The notes under the pieces were generated by a model that did not search any database, was not told where the DNA came from, and saw only the letters and a program-made list of their open reading frames with translations. Positions 25,935 to 34,096 of a stretch of 64,000 nt of DNA are shown here, one piece after another (positions within the stretch are counted from its first letter, which is position 1; each line of letters begins with the position of its first letter). The position numbers were made by a program, and so were the translations under genes. Source of the DNA: Cytophagaceae bacterium (GTDB lineage Bacteria; Bacteroidota; Bacteroidia; Cytophagales; Flexibacteraceae); NCBI GenBank assembly GCA_027490155.1, contig JAIXYP010000054.1, forward strand, positions 1 through 64,000, written 5' to 3'.

Positions 25935-27272
25935 CTATTGGGGTTGTTGAGATCGATCTGATATGATGCTTAATCGCTTAAGTCCGATCTCGTAAGCAGT
26001 AAAGAGGTACCGGAATGAGCGGAACAATTTAATCTGAAAAAAACGATTCAGCAACCAAGCTGCTATCAGCAAAAAGACCAGCTGTGTTGTTAGCGTGGCT
26101 GATGCAGCCCCTATTGCTCCCCACCGTAGGATGAAGAAATAATTCAGTGCAAAGTTGAGAAAGGCCATTGAGAGGGCTATACCGAAATTGATATGGGGAT
26201 GGCCAGAGGAGTCCATCTGGGTGCCAAATTGCCTCAGGAAGGGTTGGAGCAGTGCGCAACATGCCAAGATGGGCAGAAGGGGTGCGGCAGCTAGGTACTT
26301 GGGCCCTGCGATCAGCAACATAATAGGCCCAGGGATGGCCCAGCACAATAATACAACTGGCAAAAGCAGCCCTACAATCGCCCCGACACCTTTGTAAAAC
26401 ACCGTTTTGACTTCTTCATTATCACCTTTGTGTTGGAGTGATACCTTATACGGGTATAGGATGCTGGCGGCTGTAGAGACGGGTACTTCTGCAAGTGTAT
26501 TGATCCGGACTGCAGCGTTATAGTCAGCCACAACGGACTTGGTTGTTAGGCCAGCCAAGAGGTATTGATCGACGCTACTATAAAGTATGGCACTGACATT
26601 GGTGCCAAAAACAAACTTCCCGAAATGCAATAACCGACTCACCCAGCCCCAATCCACGGTTGGTGAAAGGGCAAAATCACGTCCGACGCCGAGAATAGCA
26701 ACAATGCTACCCAGAGCTGCACAAATCAGCTGGACGACCGCCAAATGATGCAGATCTGGAGGGGAGTTAAGCCAAAAATGGTAGGCGATGTAGGAAAAGA
26801 AAAGTCCTGCTCTAATCAAAGTTGCAAGCAGAACAGGCCCAAAGTTGAGCCTAGATTGCTGCAGGACATTGATCTGGCTGAACGGGATTAGGCTCAGGGT
26901 AGTGAGGCCATAGATCCAGAATAAATCAACAATGATCGGTGACTTGAGCAAGTTGGCAAATAGTTGGCTACCTACACCTAAGAGGACGGCTGAAAGAACA
27001 CTAATGCCGATATTGATCGTCAGACTAGCCCGCATGATGTCACCTTCTTGCTCGGGGTGGGCTTTGAGGTACTTGATCTTGGCATTCTGGACCAGTCCGT
27101 TACGGGCCACTTCGATCAGGCTGATGGTTGTCATGAACAGGGCCCAGGTCCCAAATACATCTTTCGGTAACAGCCGAGCCAACAGAATGAAGCCACCAAA
27201 GCCAAACAAAAGCCCTAGTACATTCTGGACCAGCGAGTATAGTCCGGATGCAAGTAGTTTGTTATTAGGCAT
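25935..27272 (-). CDS. polysaccharide flippase (Wzx-like)
   Basis: A 445-residue integral membrane protein of the MOP/MVF superfamily with about 12-14 transmembrane helices. The N-terminal segment GLLFGFGGFILLARLLPKDV and the following LFMTTISLIEVARNGLVQNA are typical of lipopolysaccharide flippases. It would move undecaprenyl-linked repeat units across the inner membrane to the Wzy-like polymerase. It sits centrally in the operon, 46 bp after one GT gene and 58 bp before another. Confidence 0.9.
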   Translation of the reverse strand: MPNNKLLASGLYSLVQNVLGLLFGFGGFILLARLLPKDVFGTWALFMTTISLIEVARNGLVQNAKIKYLKAHPEQEGDIMRASLTINIGISVLSAVLLGVGSQLFANLLKSPIIVDLFWIYGLTTLSLIPFSQINVLQQSRLNFGPVLLATLIRAGLFFSYIAYHFWLNSPPDLHHLAVVQLICAALGSIVAILGVGRDFALSPTVDWGWVSRLLHFGKFVFGTNVSAILYSSVDQYLLAGLTTKSVVADYNAAVRINTLAEVPVSTAASILYPYKVSLQHKGDNEEVKTVFYKGVGAIVGLLLPVVLLCWAIPGPIMLLIAGPKYLAAAPLLPILACCALLQPFLRQFGTQMDSSGHPHINFGIALSMAFLNFALNYFFILRWGAIGAASATLTTQLVFLLIAAWLLNRFFQIKLFRSFRYLFTAYEIGLKRLSIISDRSQQPQ

Positions 27273-27318
27273 TGGGGGATATTGGTCTTTGTGGAAATGT
27301 ACTTCGAGCTGATAGGAT

Positions 27319-28425
27319 CTAATGGCCTAGCATTCGGTCATACAATTCCTTGTTTTGTTGTGCGACGGACGCAAAGTCATGGTGCTGGAGGCCGTAAACT
27401 CGTGCTGCACCTGCAATTTGGTTAGTTCTTTCTGGATCCAGAAGGACCATTCGCATGGCCTCTGTCAGTGGGTGGACTTCATTGATTGAAACTAGGGTTC
27501 CCGTAATACCATCCGTAATGACCTCTGCATTATTAAGGATGTCACTAGCAATACAATACCGGCCTGCCACCATACCTTCTATCAGGGACAAGGACAAACC
27601 TTCCCAACGAGAGGGTAGGACTAAACAATCGATAGAGGCAAGCTGAGAAGGCACGTCCTGGCTGAAGGCGCGAAGCTCTGCTTGGCCATTAGCAATTTCG
27701 GTCTTGAGTAGCTCTTTGACTGCAGGCTCAAGCTCACCACCACCGACAAAAACTAATCGTGCTTCGGGATATACAGCACTAAGCTGGCTAAAGGCTAGGG
27801 CTAATAGTTCGGGGTATTTTTGATAGGTCATACGCCCTACAAAGCCAAAGGTAACTTTGTGTCGTTGGACCTGAAGTGGTGGTATGGCGGCAAATTCAGC
27901 CACTGGGATGCCGTTTACGATGACATCTGGCTTTGGGATATTGAGTGTTTGGGCACCAAATAATGCATCTTGTTGACCTACACAAACCACCTTGGTGGCC
28001 AGTTTGCAAATCCAGGACTCGATCTGTCGTCTGACGAACCGTTGGGCACCACCTAGGCCTGGGTGCATGGACCACCCATGGACGGTATAGATGCTTGGTA
28101 AATGGGCCCACTTGGCTGGCAATAGCACATTGCTGGCAGCACGAGTGCCATGTGCATGGACCAAACTAATGGTCTTGCGGTCGGCCAGCAGTTTGGCCAC
28201 AAGCCGAATGGTCTTGACATCGAAAGGAGAGGTGGTAGGGTAGTGGATCACCTCAAAACCCTCATCTCGGAGTTGTCGCCCGATCGCCCCATCCTGAAAG
28301 GTCAGGATCGTATTCAGGACACCCATCTGCCGTAAAGCCCGCACCAAGTTGGCCACATACATCTCGCCTCCACCAAAGGTCGTCTGGCGGATGGCATGTA
28401 AGATATGAATAGGCGTTGTGGGCAT
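27319..28425 (-). CDS. family 4 glycosyltransferase
   Basis: A 368-residue GT-B enzyme. The acceptor-side glycine motif is TTFGGGEMYVANLVRAL near the N-terminus. The donor-side domain has FGFVGRMTYQKYPELL and the family 4 signature LPSRWEGLSLSLIEGMVAG, with the two Glu of the EX7E motif. It is soluble or peripheral and probably elongates the lipid-linked repeat unit. Confidence 0.92.
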   Translation of the reverse strand: MPTTPIHILHAIRQTTFGGGEMYVANLVRALRQMGVLNTILTFQDGAIGRQLRDEGFEVIHYPTTSPFDVKTIRLVAKLLADRKTISLVHAHGTRAASNVLLPAKWAHLPSIYTVHGWSMHPGLGGAQRFVRRQIESWICKLATKVVCVGQQDALFGAQTLNIPKPDVIVNGIPVAEFAAIPPLQVQRHKVTFGFVGRMTYQKYPELLALAFSQLSAVYPEARLVFVGGGELEPAVKELLKTEIANGQAELRAFSQDVPSQLASIDCLVLPSRWEGLSLSLIEGMVAGRYCIASDILNNAEVITDGITGTLVSINEVHPLTEAMRMVLLDPERTNQIAGAARVYGLQHHDFASVAQQNKELYDRMLGH

Positions 28426-28472
28426 TAATTTGGTGGTCCTATAGGGGTATGGCTTGTATTATTGGCTTGACC

Positions 28473-29741
28473 CTAGGATCGATCCTGTTGGGATGAATCG
28501 GATAATGATCCTTGATTGTCTAGGTCTTGGAGGTCCAGCACATGGGTATTGCTGGTGGCCAAGAAATCCTTCTTGGTTTCTTTTATCCTGAGCAGGGCAC
28601 GCATCAACCGACCCACAAATTGGGGCAGTCTCTTGACGGCATGGCTCATCTGGATGTTGGGCGCCATCTGGCTGACTGCAAAATGATAATTGATCAGGAA
28701 GGCTAAAATAGAGATGATCAAGCCAAGGGAAATGGCATAATGTGCAGTCGCCAAGCCAAGCAATGTCAGGAGTGACGCAGACAAGATCAGTACTACTACC
28801 GGAGGGAACATAAACCAAATGGCAAATAATATCCAGTGGATAGAACCACGAAGAAGGCCCTTTGCCAACAGCTCAAACCCAAGTGGTAGGTAAATAAAAT
28901 AGCTACCGAGCCAACGGGTTCGTTGACGCTCTAGCTGGGAGCCATCTGTGATTTTTTCGTCATAGACCAAGGCTCGCTCGGCAAACGCGATCCTGTGGCC
29001 AAGCATTATTGCTTTGACCTGCAGTAGCTTGTCTTCGGCGGGGATAACCTTTTCTGTCTGAAATACCTTTTCGGCCAAAATCTCTCTGTAGAGATCAACC
29101 GATAGAACCATACCAGACCCACTTACGGCGGAAGACCCACCTAGGAGAAATGGTACTCTGCGGTTGACAAAGTTGTAGTAGGCCTCTCCCATTCCGTCCA
29201 GTTGAGCGATCTGGTTCTGAGCATTTTTGGCAACTCGTTTGCCCTGGATGACATCAAAGCCAAGCTGCCAAAGTTTATTGGCCTCTGCAAGGAATTGTGG
29301 CGAGGCCAAGTTGTCTGGGTCGAAGATGACAGCAGCATTAAACTGGTCAGCCATGTGGTCCAGTGCAAGGTCAATGGCCCTAGTTTTGCTATTTAGGGCA
29401 GTGGCTGGGTAAAGAACACTGATACCGGCGTGGGCACTGATCTCGGGGTCTATAACACATTGATCGGCCACAACGAAGATGTGGTAGTCCTTGTGGGTTT
29501 GAGCCAACAAGGATCGTACCAATGGGGGAACCAATGCACCAGACTTCCAGGCTGTGATGATGATGCCAAACTTTGCTGGTTGGCGGTTTTTGGCCTCTGG
29601 TCCAGTAGCGATGGGGCTAATCGGTTCAACAGGTCGGCGAATGCAAAAAACTAGGCTAGCCAAAGGATGTAGCCACAAGAATGCACCAACCATCAGGCTT
29701 GCAGATAGCAAAATCCATGAAATTTGGTGATCAAATGGCAT
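28473..29741 (-). CDS. membrane-anchored family 2 glycosyltransferase
   Basis: A 422-residue GT2 protein. An N-terminal helix (about 8-28) is followed by a GT-A domain with IIITAWKSGALV, the acidic VIFDPDNLASP and the Q..R.RW acceptor motif QRTRWLGSYFIY. Three or four helices follow between about 290 and 355. The architecture is that of processive or membrane-associated transferases such as hyaluronan/cellulose-synthase relatives. In a Wzx/Wzy operon it is more probably a single-sugar transferase. The C-terminal tail is polar and Asp/Ser-rich. Confidence 0.88.
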   Translation of the reverse strand: MPFDHQISWILLSASLMVGAFLWLHPLASLVFCIRRPVEPISPIATGPEAKNRQPAKFGIIITAWKSGALVPPLVRSLLAQTHKDYHIFVVADQCVIDPEISAHAGISVLYPATALNSKTRAIDLALDHMADQFNAAVIFDPDNLASPQFLAEANKLWQLGFDVIQGKRVAKNAQNQIAQLDGMGEAYYNFVNRRVPFLLGGSSAVSGSGMVLSVDLYREILAEKVFQTEKVIPAEDKLLQVKAIMLGHRIAFAERALVYDEKITDGSQLERQRTRWLGSYFIYLPLGFELLAKGLLRGSIHWILFAIWFMFPPVVVLILSASLLTLLGLATAHYAISLGLIISILAFLINYHFAVSQMAPNIQMSHAVKRLPQFVGRLMRALLRIKETKKDFLATSNTHVLDLQDLDNQGSLSDSSQQDRS

Positions 29742-29791
29742 TCTTTAGCGTGTTTTGGTCATAGGGTATGGGCAAGCCGTAAAAAGGATTA

Positions 29792-30562
29792 CTACTTATC
29801 TTTGACGAAGGACATCGTGAAACCAGAGGCAAAATAGTGAGGCAACTTAGTGGCCAACACACAGTCCCACCACTGAAGCCGTAGCCGTGACCTAAAGATG
29901 AGGGACAAGGGGAAAACCTTGGCGATAAAAGCGACTTTGCCGAACTTCAACATCTTGAAACCAGCGTCACGTCCTAACCTGACTAATGCAGATTTGGTAA
30001 AGTACTGTACGTGCGTGAGATCACCACTGGCACTTTGGCCTGTGACACCCTTGTACCCAAATAAGGACTTGATGCCCAAGTACAGCTTTTTGATTGGGCT
30101 TTTGAGGATAACCTGTTGTGGGCGGGTCACTAGGAGTTCGCGCGGGCCCCAACCATTTGGTACTGAGACACAGACCACACCATCTGGCTTGAGCAACTTG
30201 TTAATGACACGCATTACTGAAGCTGGGTCGTAAAGATGCTCTAATACCTCACTGCAAATGACGGCATCAAAGGGCTCAAGTGTCTCAATCTCCTCAGCGG
30301 GCAGCACTCTGAACTCCAGATTTTCACTGAAGACATTGCGTGCTTGTGCTATGGCGATGGTTTCTGGGCTTAGATCTACCCCTAATACTTTAAAACCTAC
30401 CCCTGCAAGCTGCAGACTAACATTGCCGTTGCCACAGCCAAGATCGAGTACCCGAGCATTCGTGCCACCAAAACGCTTGATGAGGGTGTCCTGAAAAAAA
30501 ACCAAGCGCCTAAAGTCCTCTGGCTCGCGGTAGTGGGAGTAATTGACAAATGACATTGGCAC
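29792..30562 (-). CDS. SAM-dependent methyltransferase
   Basis: A 256-residue class I methyltransferase. Motif I is RVLDLGCGNGNVSLQL (about residues 38-53), followed by the acidic LGVDLSPE and the post-motif EVLEHLYDP, typical of UbiE/COQ5-like Methyltransf_11 members. It is part of the polysaccharide operon and probably methylates a sugar or terminates chains, although small-molecule methylation cannot be excluded. An internal ATG two codons in may be the real start. Confidence 0.88.
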   Translation of the reverse strand: MPMSFVNYSHYREPEDFRRLVFFQDTLIKRFGGTNARVLDLGCGNGNVSLQLAGVGFKVLGVDLSPETIAIAQARNVFSENLEFRVLPAEEIETLEPFDAVICSEVLEHLYDPASVMRVINKLLKPDGVVCVSVPNGWGPRELLVTRPQQVILKSPIKKLYLGIKSLFGYKGVTGQSASGDLTHVQYFTKSALVRLGRDAGFKMLKFGKVAFIAKVFPLSLIFRSRLRLQWWDCVLATKLPHYFASGFTMSFVKDK

Positions 30563-30594
30563 GGTAGGTAAGGATCGGGATGTGGTCTCTGCTG

Positions 30595-31449
30595 CTATTG
30601 CGACTCGCTCTGCAACATGGCCGGGATGGTGAGAAAAATGATCTTCATGTCAAGCATGAAAGAGAAGTTTTCGGCGTATTCGTTGTCAAGGTCAACACGC
30701 TCTTGTTCGGACACGTTTGACTGACCTCTTTTGGTCACTTGCCATAAGCCAGTGAGGCCGGCAGGGGCCAAAAAGCGTTTGATGCTGCGGTCTGTGGTTA
30801 GTTTTTCGGCTTCGCTGAGTGGAAGGGGTCTGTTGCCAACTATGGACATATCGCCACGCAAGATGTTGAACAACTGTGGCAACTCGTCCAGGCTGGTGTT
30901 CCGGATAAAGTTACCAAGAGGGGTGATCCTTGGGTCGCGTTTGATTTTGAAGAATGCCTGTTTGGAACCTTTATGCTCGATGAAGAGGTTCTCGCAGACG
31001 ATTTTTTTGTCGTAAAATAGCTTTTCGCCGTTGCAAGTTTTGCCAGTCCGGAGGCAATCTTGGCAAAGGTTTTGAGGTTGGGTGGCGCCTTGGTACATAT
31101 TGAGGTGCCCTAACTTGTCGATAAGTCCATCGGCATTTGGCACCATGGACCGGAACTTAAAGAGTGGGAATATGCGGTAGTTTTGGCCGACGCGATTGGC
31201 AGCGTAAAAGATGGCTGCCGTGGGGTACTCTAGCTTGAGCAACAAAGCAATTACTGCAAGCACTGGCGACAATAATATGATTGCAATACCCGACCCGATG
31301 ATGTCGATGGTTCGTTTCCAGAATGGCACACCCCTAGCCCGCATTTTTTCGAGCACGGCAGCCTCGACTTGCTGTAAGGTCGCTTTCTCGGTAAGATGAC
31401 CTGCGCTTGTGGCTTGCTTCGAAGTTTTGTCGCTAGGTTTTGCGGCCAT
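30595..31449 (-). CDS. undecaprenyl-phosphate sugar-1-phosphate transferase
   Basis: A 284-residue initiating sugar transferase. After a polar N-terminus, a hydrophobic hairpin at about 47-72 leads to the catalytic domain with FPLFKFRSMVPNAD, RDPRITPLGNFIRNTSLDEL, PQLFNILRGDMSIVGNRPLP and GLTGLWQVTKRG. These are the landmarks of WcaJ/WbaP-type enzymes, which load the first sugar phosphate onto undecaprenyl phosphate. It is the first gene of the operon. Between FKFRSM and the RDPRIT block is an insert with Cys129, Cys132, Cys139 and Cys152, which may bind a metal. Confidence 0.93.
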   Translation of the reverse strand: MAAKPSDKTSKQATSAGHLTEKATLQQVEAAVLEKMRARGVPFWKRTIDIIGSGIAIILLSPVLAVIALLLKLEYPTAAIFYAANRVGQNYRIFPLFKFRSMVPNADGLIDKLGHLNMYQGATQPQNLCQDCLRTGKTCNGEKLFYDKKIVCENLFIEHKGSKQAFFKIKRDPRITPLGNFIRNTSLDELPQLFNILRGDMSIVGNRPLPLSEAEKLTTDRSIKRFLAPAGLTGLWQVTKRGQSNVSEQERVDLDNEYAENFSFMLDMKIIFLTIPAMLQSESQ

Positions 31450-31590
31450 TGGGGATCAGAAAATGCCTGGGTTGTTGTCAGATAGGCCTATGGTAAAGGC
31501 AAATGCTCGTAAGTAAAAGCTGTTGGTTACTGTTGGTTTCCTAGGATTGTTTCAAGAGGTTAGGAGATAGCTGGTGACAGAACACTTTCT

Positions 31591-31983
31591 TTAAAGGAGG
31601 TGTGGAAGACCTAGGGTGATGCACATACGTGCCTTAAGCTCAATAGGGTTGAAGGGCTTAACTAGGTAGTCACTAGCGCCTAGCTGGAAACATTTGATTT
31701 TTTCTGACGTTTTTTCGTTGGCAGACAGGACAATAACCGGGATTTCGGCCCAAGTTGTGTTGGCCTTGAGTCGCTCCAGTAATTGGTAGCCATTCAGGTT
31801 TGGCATGTTGATATCCGAGACGATTATGTCTGGTACATTGCCACCCTGTAACCATTGGAGGGCCTCGACGCCATCCGTTTTGGTAATCAGGTCAAAATTG
31901 TCACGTAGATAATTGGTAAGGAGCCAAACCATGGCTACTTCATCATCCACCAGTAACACTAACTTCTTGTCTGTTGCCGACAT
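31591..31983 (-). CDS. single-domain response regulator
   Basis: A 130-residue stand-alone receiver domain: acidic pair Asp13/Asp14, phospho-acceptor Asp57 in IIVSDINMPN, Ser87 in VIVLSANE and Lys109 in LVKPF. There is no output domain. It lies 141 bp upstream of the polysaccharide operon on the same strand, and no cognate kinase is adjacent. It may act by protein contact, for instance on the polysaccharide machinery or in a phosphorelay with the hybrid kinase at 53.6 kb; both ideas are inference. Confidence 0.9.
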   Translation of the reverse strand: MSATDKKLVLLVDDEVAMVWLLTNYLRDNFDLITKTDGVEALQWLQGGNVPDIIVSDINMPNLNGYQLLERLKANTTWAEIPVIVLSANEKTSEKIKCFQLGASDYLVKPFNPIELKARMCITLGLPHLL

Positions 31984-32370
31984 GTATCTGAGTAGCTCTG
32001 ATGCTGGGACTGGGTACTATTTTGGTTGACGAACAGAAGCAAAATAAGTTGTCAGTCGAAATAATGGTGAAGCTAATCGGGAAAGATTTTGACGAACTTC
32101 TAATGTCAAATGTAAGGAAATGCCGCAAAATGTAAAATTTTTTAGCAAAAAAATCTGCCAACCCAACTTACAACTCCACCATATTATGTCTAGTTGGGGG
32201 CAATTATTGGATGAAAATATTGGTATTACGAGCTTTAATCGCCGATTTTTATGTTTTTGTAAGACTAGGTTAGCGCCTTATCTTAGAGGAGGTGATTGGC
32301 CTGTGAGGAAAGGGAAGGCTTGACATGGGTATATATTAGGCGTAATGTTTTGATCAAAAAGCAGAGGTTT
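31984..32370. other. intergenic region upstream of the receiver gene
   Basis: About 390 bp. A CAAATGTA at 32107-32114 reads TACATTTG on the minus strand and may be the -7 box of the receiver gene. No -33 TTG at the usual distance. A short plus-strand frame here (67 codons) has no family features and is not called. Confidence 0.45.
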
Positions 32371-32679
32371 CTAGTTGGATTTAGCCACCGCCTCCTTGAT
32401 CATTCGGCTGAGCTCGGAAGCGGATTTGGTCCCGCTGATTCGCCATAAGATTTTCCCCTTTGCAAACAGGATTAGTGTCGGGACGCTTCTGATTTGGTAT
32501 TTAGAAGCTGCGCTTTGGTTCCGATCCACATCTACCTTGATAACTTTGAGGTCTGTGGACATGGTTTTGGCAAGTTTGTCGAGCTCGGGAGCCATGGCTT
32601 TGCATGGCCCGCACCAAGTCGCAAAAAAGTCAACCAAGACTGGGGTTTCGCCATCGATCAAGTCCTTGAAATTACTCAT
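32371..32679 (-). CDS. thioredoxin
   Basis: A 102-residue single-domain thioredoxin with no signal peptide. The active site is FFATWCGPCKAMAPEL (Cys23/Cys26) and the conserved cis-Pro lies in RSVPTLILF. It would reduce disulfides or persulfides in the cytoplasm. It is the last gene of the sulfur-relay operon and overlaps the preceding small membrane protein gene by 4 bp (ATGA). Context suggests it accepts sulfur or electrons from the rhodanese proteins upstream, but a housekeeping role is possible. Confidence 0.93.
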   Translation of the reverse strand: MSNFKDLIDGETPVLVDFFATWCGPCKAMAPELDKLAKTMSTDLKVIKVDVDRNQSAASKYQIRSVPTLILFAKGKILWRISGTKSASELSRMIKEAVAKSN

Positions 32680-32864
32680 GATGATTGCTTGGGTTGGTAA
32701 ATGCTAGCAGCAAGGCCACCCATCAGGATGCCGTATCCCATGCTGGTGTACCAATTGCTGGTTATCAGGCAGGTGCCACTGGCGCAGCCAACAAAATACC
32801 AGTATGCGAGGCCAGCTAGGCTGCCTAGGCCCATGCCAAAAACGATAATGCGACGTGGTAACAT
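32676..32864 (-). CDS. DUF6132-like small membrane protein
   Basis: A 62-residue protein with two hydrophobic segments (about 8-26 and 41-58) joined by a Cys-containing loop FVGCASGTCLITSN. The loop and size match a small family common in Bacteroidota next to rhodanese and thioredoxin genes. The two cysteines could hold sulfur, a metal or a disulfide at the membrane face. It is translationally coupled to the downstream thioredoxin. Biochemical function is unknown. Confidence 0.8.
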   Translation of the reverse strand: MLPRRIIVFGMGLGSLAGLAYWYFVGCASGTCLITSNWYTSMGYGILMGGLAASIYQPKQSS

Positions 32865-32911
32865 AGTAATTGGGGGCTTTGAGGTTTGAAAGTGTTTAGA
32901 TTGTAATTGCC

Positions 32912-33646
32912 CTACTTGAGGTCAGTGATGAGCTTTGTAAGTGCTTGTTCGGACTGAAGGCCTATAGAACGCATGGCTACCTTGCCCTCTTTGAAGCTGA
33001 TCAGTGTCGGGATTTCCTCAATGCCATAGAGCTTGGCTAGTTCTTGATTATCATCTACGTTCACTTTCAGAATTTTGATATCAGGGTTGGCTTTGGCAAG
33101 AGCCTCAAGGGTTGGGGCCATCTTTTTGCATGGTCCACACCAAGGAGCGTAGAAGTCCACTAGCACGTTCTTTTTTGCGGCTAGTAAATCTTCGAGGTCT
33201 TTTGCAGCATTACCAGCACTGGCTGTAGGAGAAGCTGCACCAGTACCTGTAAGTGGCAAGCCAGCTGCCTGCCAGGCCAATATTCCTCCCTTAAGGTCAT
33301 AGACGGTACTGAATCCTGCCTTTTTGAGGTCTGAGGCAGCACTTGCACTACGACCTCCACCTAGGCAATATACCAGAACGGGTTTGGTTTTGTCTAGGGA
33401 CGCAATGGCAAGAGGGAGCTTATTGTCATTATAGTCATAAACCACAGCTCCTGCAATAAGGCCCTTTGCTACCTCGCCAGGAGTCCTGACGTCCAGAACC
33501 TGAATGTTGGGGTTCTTAGCAAGTAGGTCCTTTGCATATGCAGCCTCCACACGTGTGACGGCTTGTCCATCGGCTTTGTTACAGGCTTGGATAACCAATA
33601 ATATGGCCATGGTTGTGGCCAATAGGTACTGGGTGAATCTCTTCAT
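32912..33646 (-). CDS. rhodanese-thioredoxin fusion lipoprotein
   Basis: A 244-residue exported protein. The signal peptide ends in a lipobox (LVIQAC, Cys22). Residues 33-133 are a rhodanese domain with active-site Cys94 in LVYCLGGGRS. Residues 145-244 are a thioredoxin domain with PWCGPCKKM (Cys170/Cys173). Such a fusion could pass a persulfide from the rhodanese Cys to the thioredoxin pair within one periplasmic molecule. It is the third gene of the five-gene operon. Confidence 0.92.
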   Translation of the reverse strand: MKRFTQYLLATTMAILLVIQACNKADGQAVTRVEAAYAKDLLAKNPNIQVLDVRTPGEVAKGLIAGAVVYDYNDNKLPLAIASLDKTKPVLVYCLGGGRSASAASDLKKAGFSTVYDLKGGILAWQAAGLPLTGTGAASPTASAGNAAKDLEDLLAAKKNVLVDFYAPWCGPCKKMAPTLEALAKANPDIKILKVNVDDNQELAKLYGIEEIPTLISFKEGKVAMRSIGLQSEQALTKLITDLK

Positions 33647-33710
33647 AAATAACGGGGGAAGTTAGGTCGGGTGCTAAATTTGGTCGGATATGCCTTAAAA
33701 AGCGCGATGA

Positions 33711-34013
33711 CTAGACGACTTTGCCACGCCATGCTGTGATACCACCCACAACATTTGTAGCGTCAAAACCTAAAGGCTCCATCACTTGGCAGGCTGTTGC
33801 GCTTCTGCCTCCAGATCGGCAATAGACAAGCCATGGCTTATCCTTCGGAAGCTCTTTGACTCTACCCTCGAATCCTGGGGCGTAGATATCGATATGGTAG
33901 GTTCCTTCTAGATGGCCCTCCTGATACTCGGCGGAGGTTCTGACATCGAGTAGGTAGTGGTCCGAGGAGGTTTCGAGCAGGTGTTGTGCTTCGGTGGTGC
34001 TGATTTCTTTCAT
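33711..34013 (-). CDS. rhodanese-like sulfurtransferase
   Basis: A 100-residue single rhodanese domain without signal peptide. The active-site loop is WLVYCRSGGRSATAC with Cys65; the CxSGGRS form is typical of small sulfur carriers of the GlpE/PspE type. A second Cys at 75 might resolve the persulfide. It lies 83 bp after the MBL-rhodanese gene and 64 bp before the fusion lipoprotein and is presumably cytoplasmic. Confidence 0.93.
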   Translation of the reverse strand: MKEISTTEAQHLLETSSDHYLLDVRTSAEYQEGHLEGTYHIDIYAPGFEGRVKELPKDKPWLVYCRSGGRSATACQVMEPLGFDATNVVGGITAWRGKVV

Positions 34014-34096
34014 CTGACTAAAGATGTTTGTAGGAGAGAAACTGGTGGTGACTTTAATTTCTGGCCGACCCAGTGGTATAAGTAAGCCTTGTTAAA

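Noticed and set aside
32120-32323. 67-codon plus-strand frame in the receiver gene upstream region
   Set aside because: No family features, no promoter or start context; probably chance.
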